In this document: one piece after another, positions 52,332 to 54,698 of the stretch
Layout of the letters: the number at the start of each line of letters is the position of its first letter
Numbering within the stretch: position 1 is the stretch's first letter
Assembly (NCBI RefSeq): GCF_904846415.1
Contig: NZ_CAJHAR010000024.1
Location: 1 to 54,698, forward strand
DNA length: 54,698 nt
Origin: Psychrobacter piscatorii
GTDB lineage: Bacteria > Pseudomonadota > Gammaproteobacteria > Pseudomonadales > Moraxellaceae
Reading direction: 5' to 3'
Position numbers and translations under genes: made by a program
The notes under the pieces: model-generated
What the model saw: only the letters and a program-made list of their open reading frames with translations
What the model was told of the DNA's origin: nothing
Database searches by the model: none

Positions 52332-54359
52332 ATGTCATCAAACCATGTTAATAACCGTAATCGACAGTGCCACTCTGAGATAGCGAGTAATTATTCGTCT
52401 ATCATCAACAATAAAAATAATAATGGTCATGTATCCCAAACAGGCAAATTAACCTCTATTGCTTTGCTGGTTGGTAGTGCATCGCTTTTGCTTACAGGTT
52501 GTCAATCAAATCCGACTGCCTCAGCGGATGTGGCAGCCTCCAGTACCCTTATGGATTTTAGCACTGCAAACCCTGCTCAGAGCCAACGTCAAGGCCGCGC
52601 TTTTACTGCTAGTCAAGATGCCCAAGCTGAGCGTTACGCGCAACTGTTTGATCAAGAAAAATATCCTAATATTGAACACCAAGCCAAGGCGCATTTATTG
52701 GCAGCGGTTCGCCAGCATTTGGCAACACAGCACGTGGCCGTCGCGCAAGCCAATTATCAAGCAGTACCATTTATCGATGCCGATAGTATTGATGCAGGCT
52801 CAAGTAGCTTACTTAGAACGATTATAGAGACCTATGCATATCAGCCTGAGGGAATGTACGATAGTAGCGATGATGAGCCAGACAGTGATGACCACAATTA
52901 TGATGGGACAGAAGACGCTTTAGAGTCGGATTATCCTAGCGACTACATTGACGAAGAAAAAAAAGCTGAGCAAGAGGAAAAAGCGATTGCGGCCATACTG
53001 GCTGAAGCAGGTGAAAATGAGCCAGCAAGTGCTGATGAAGAGCACGACTACGATGCAGAAGACCGTGATAGCGACGATTATGCCAGTGATGACTATTCTA
53101 CTGATGAATATGATGAGTACGGCGGCGAGACTGGAGGCGTGCTCTCCGGCATGTCGGGGTTGAACCCGAAGACAATGGCGGCAAAATATGAAGCCATGCA
53201 AATGGCAAAACAGCAAGCCAAGACAGAGCCGACCAATAGCGAGGAGCTATCAAGGTCTTCTACTGGCTTGATTGGTAACATACTGACGATGTTCAGCCGC
53301 ACTCCTGAGCAAATCGCTGCATCCAACGCCTATCAATACCAGCACTTGACGTTCAATAGCGTCAGTCAGTACAACCCAAAACAGCGACAATTACAAAGCG
53401 TCTATAGCTACGACTATACCACGCCAACGATCAGCTCATCTATACAGATACCAGTGGCATTTGATTTTAACAACAGCAGTGTCACGCTCGACCCATCGGC
53501 AATCATGCCAATCGTTGCGCTCGCCAATCCCGAGAACACCCCATTACCCTCGCAGATGGCCTCACATACGGTCAGTTTTGGTTTGCCTGAAAGTATCACG
53601 GCGCAGTTGCCGCCAGCAGTGCTCTATGATGCGGTGCTCAATGCCATACAGAGCAGTATGGCAGAATTGGCACCTGAGCATTTTAGCGCCGTAGACATCA
53701 GTGGTGATGCGTTTGCTAAAGAAGTTGGTGCGACTCAAGCAGTAAAAGTTTATTTTGGCAGTCAGCAAAGTGGTGAAATGATTGGTAAGACTCTGAAATA
53801 TGTGACGAAATCGTTGCAAGAGTATGTAGATGCCAACCCAGACAAATATCCTGATGGAGCCATCCTAAAAGCCGCGCTTGCCAAAGTTCAGCTGTACAAC
53901 AAAGGCTATCAAAGCGCGGATGTGGGTTCGTTAGTGCAGCTTATCGAAGCCATTGGCCCTATCTCTTTTAATCAGATTAATTACTATTATTTAGATGGAT
54001 CAGATCGCCTGCTTGCCAAGCAGCAGCGCGTCAATATCGGTGGTGATTTACTTGGCTCTACGACGACCATGCTCAACCAAGTACGTTATGATAAATCTAG
54101 CTTTAAAAGACATGCCCTAACGCCATTGCTGGCAGAATCGTTTGGCTCAAATGCGGTAGCGCCTATCGATGGTAATGCATGGATAGCAGCGCAGCGCCAG
54201 AAAAAAGACAGGCTACAAACGGCACGCTATGCGCGCTACGATTATGAGGATGGCAGCTTAGAGACTGATTATAGTAGTGACGAATACGACAATCGTTATG
54301 GTGCAGAATCAATCGATGAGAGCCGTATTGGCGATGCTAAAGATGATAATGAAAAATAG
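52332..54359 (+). CDS. Large lipoprotein with a D/E/Y-rich acidic region, unknown function
   Basis: 675 residues. The N-terminus has an unusually long polar n-region (about 38 residues, N- and H-rich), then IALLVGSASLLLTGCQS, with lipobox LLTGC and lipidated Cys57; Gln at +2 predicts outer-membrane sorting. Residues about 176-265 are a low-complexity acidic stretch with repeated D-D-Y and D-E-Y units, split by an alanine/glutamate helix. From 320 on a folded domain of about 280 residues follows (LTFNSVSQYNPKQRQLQSVYSYDY; LYYYLDGSDRL-like strands). The C-terminus is acidic again. I recognise no family. The acidic segments may bind metal cations or stay extended at the surface, which is a guess. 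A second lipoprotein gene follows after 55 bases. Confidence 0.7.
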   Translation: MSSNHVNNRNRQCHSEIASNYSSIINNKNNNGHVSQTGKLTSIALLVGSASLLLTGCQSNPTASADVAASSTLMDFSTANPAQSQRQGRAFTASQDAQAERYAQLFDQEKYPNIEHQAKAHLLAAVRQHLATQHVAVAQANYQAVPFIDADSIDAGSSSLLRTIIETYAYQPEGMYDSSDDEPDSDDHNYDGTEDALESDYPSDYIDEEKKAEQEEKAIAAILAEAGENEPASADEEHDYDAEDRDSDDYASDDYSTDEYDEYGGETGGVLSGMSGLNPKTMAAKYEAMQMAKQQAKTEPTNSEELSRSSTGLIGNILTMFSRTPEQIAASNAYQYQHLTFNSVSQYNPKQRQLQSVYSYDYTTPTISSSIQIPVAFDFNNSSVTLDPSAIMPIVALANPENTPLPSQMASHTVSFGLPESITAQLPPAVLYDAVLNAIQSSMAELAPEHFSAVDISGDAFAKEVGATQAVKVYFGSQQSGEMIGKTLKYVTKSLQEYVDANPDKYPDGAILKAALAKVQLYNKGYQSADVGSLVQLIEAIGPISFNQINYYYLDGSDRLLAKQQRVNIGGDLLGSTTTMLNQVRYDKSSFKRHALTPLLAESFGSNAVAPIDGNAWIAAQRQKKDRLQTARYARYDYEDGSLETDYSSDEYDNRYGAESIDESRIGDAKDDNEK

Positions 54360-54414
54360 AGACGACGTCGCATTATCTGATCGCATTTACGCATATGTCT
54401 ATTAAGGATAAAAA

Positions 54415-54574
54415 ATGAAAACAGTACATCAAACGCTTACACTACATCTGTCATCTATGATGAAAAATCACTTATTATTGATCAGTACATTGCTGTCAGG
54501 AGCATTACTCTTAACGGGTTGCCAATCTGCCAATTTGAACCAGTCAAATGCATTGACCGTTAAGCAATTACCTA
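54415..54574 (+). pseudogene. Lipoprotein gene cut by an insertion sequence
   Basis: ATG 54415 has AAGGAT 6-11 bases upstream. The product begins with a type II signal (LLLISTLLSGALLLTGC, lipidated Cys36) and continues SANLNQSNALTVKQL, at which point the terminal repeat of the IS5-type element begins (54575, after TA at 54573-54574). The frame then stops inside the element at 54616-54618. The signal and lipobox surroundings (LLLTGCQS) equal those of the upstream lipoprotein, so the two may be related. The right half of the gene, if preserved, lies beyond the window. It is listed as disrupted on this evidence. Confidence 0.7.
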
Positions 54575-54698
54575 GGGCGTGTCATCAATTAAGCCAAACG
54601 ACACAAGAAACTAAGTGAATGGCACTAAGGAAATGACTGGCTAACTTATCATAGCGAGTGGCAATCGCACGATACTGCTTAATCTTGGCAAAGAAGTT
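54575..54698 (-). mobile_element. Second IS5-type element copy, cut by window end
   Basis: It starts with the same 17-base terminal repeat (GGGCGTGTCATCAATTA) as the element at 43905 and runs 124 bases to the window end. 11 of 124 bases differ between the two copies. TA precedes it at 54573-54574. The right end is not visible. Confidence 0.9.
54585..54698 (-). CDS. C-terminus of IS5-family transposase (partial)
   Basis: The last 37 codons and the stop codon of the transposase on the minus strand, from NFFAKIKQYRAIATRY to SCVVWLN. The protein is identical to the copy at 43915 over this part, and all 11 nucleotide differences are silent. The stop codon lies within the terminal repeat. Whether the rest is intact cannot be seen. 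Confidence 0.9.
   Translation of the reverse strand, partial: NFFAKIKQYRAIATRYDKLASHFLSAIHLVSCVVWLN

Noticed and set aside
52920..53216. Hydrophobic minus-strand frame opposite the acidic region of the large lipoprotein
   Set aside because: It is the complement of GA-rich Asp and Glu codons, which always yields hydrophobic residues on the other strand.

Overview
The window looks like chromosome of a gamma-proteobacterium of the Moraxellaceae, most probably Psychrobacter. The reasons are the moderate GC content, the fused tyrA-aroA gene behind pheA and a hisC-type aminotransferase, FadD, SohB, FetAB and XthA proteins of gamma-proteobacterial type, and compact IS and MITE repeats with GGGCGTGT ends. 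The genus is inferred from gene content only. No rRNA, tRNA, CRISPR array or prophage was found.

Layout. (1) 1-5.2 kb is a cell-surface polysaccharide/LPS region. It holds an IS630-type transposase remnant, the 3' stub of a broken gene, an AT-rich GT4 glycosyltransferase, then on the minus strand a nucleotide-diphospho-sugar transferase-like gene, an unknown gene in GTGA overlap with it, a GT25 glycosyltransferase and an LpxL/LpxM-type lipid A acyltransferase. (2) 5.2-8.5 kb holds aspS and a SohB-type peptidase without a membrane anchor. (3) 8.6-17.4 kb is a lipid-catabolism block: acyl-CoA dehydrogenase, APH-type kinase, histidine-phosphatase-like protein and SDR on the plus strand, facing two near-duplicate fadD genes. 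The first two correspond to the two halves of eukaryotic ACAD11. (4) 17.9-33.6 kb is mostly housekeeping: thioesterase-fetA-fetB, xthA, argJ, a lipoprotein, sdaA, an NCS2 permease, a DMT transporter, a WG-repeat protein, rubredoxin plus alpha/beta hydrolase, apt, an exported protein and transaldolase. (5) 34.0-41.3 kb holds the aromatic amino acid genes pheA, hisC and tyrA-aroA, then rarD, folB and folK. (6) 41.5-48.5 kb holds cysE, trmJ with hpt, an intact IS5-family element with a -1 frameshift site, and dnaE. (7) 48.8 kb to the end holds a solitary Mrr-type nuclease, gamma-glutamyltransferase, a large acidic lipoprotein, and a second lipoprotein gene cut by another copy of the IS5-type element.

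The most distinctive items are the split ACAD11-like module with its extra phosphatase-like and SDR partners; the mobile-element layer (two IS5-type copies with identical sampled protein but 11 silent differences, and three MITE-like elements, two of whose termini form part of a host stop codon); and an RNA-like hairpin upstream of sdaA whose wobble pairs are only possible on the plus strand. Nothing here is a clear new defence or secretion system.
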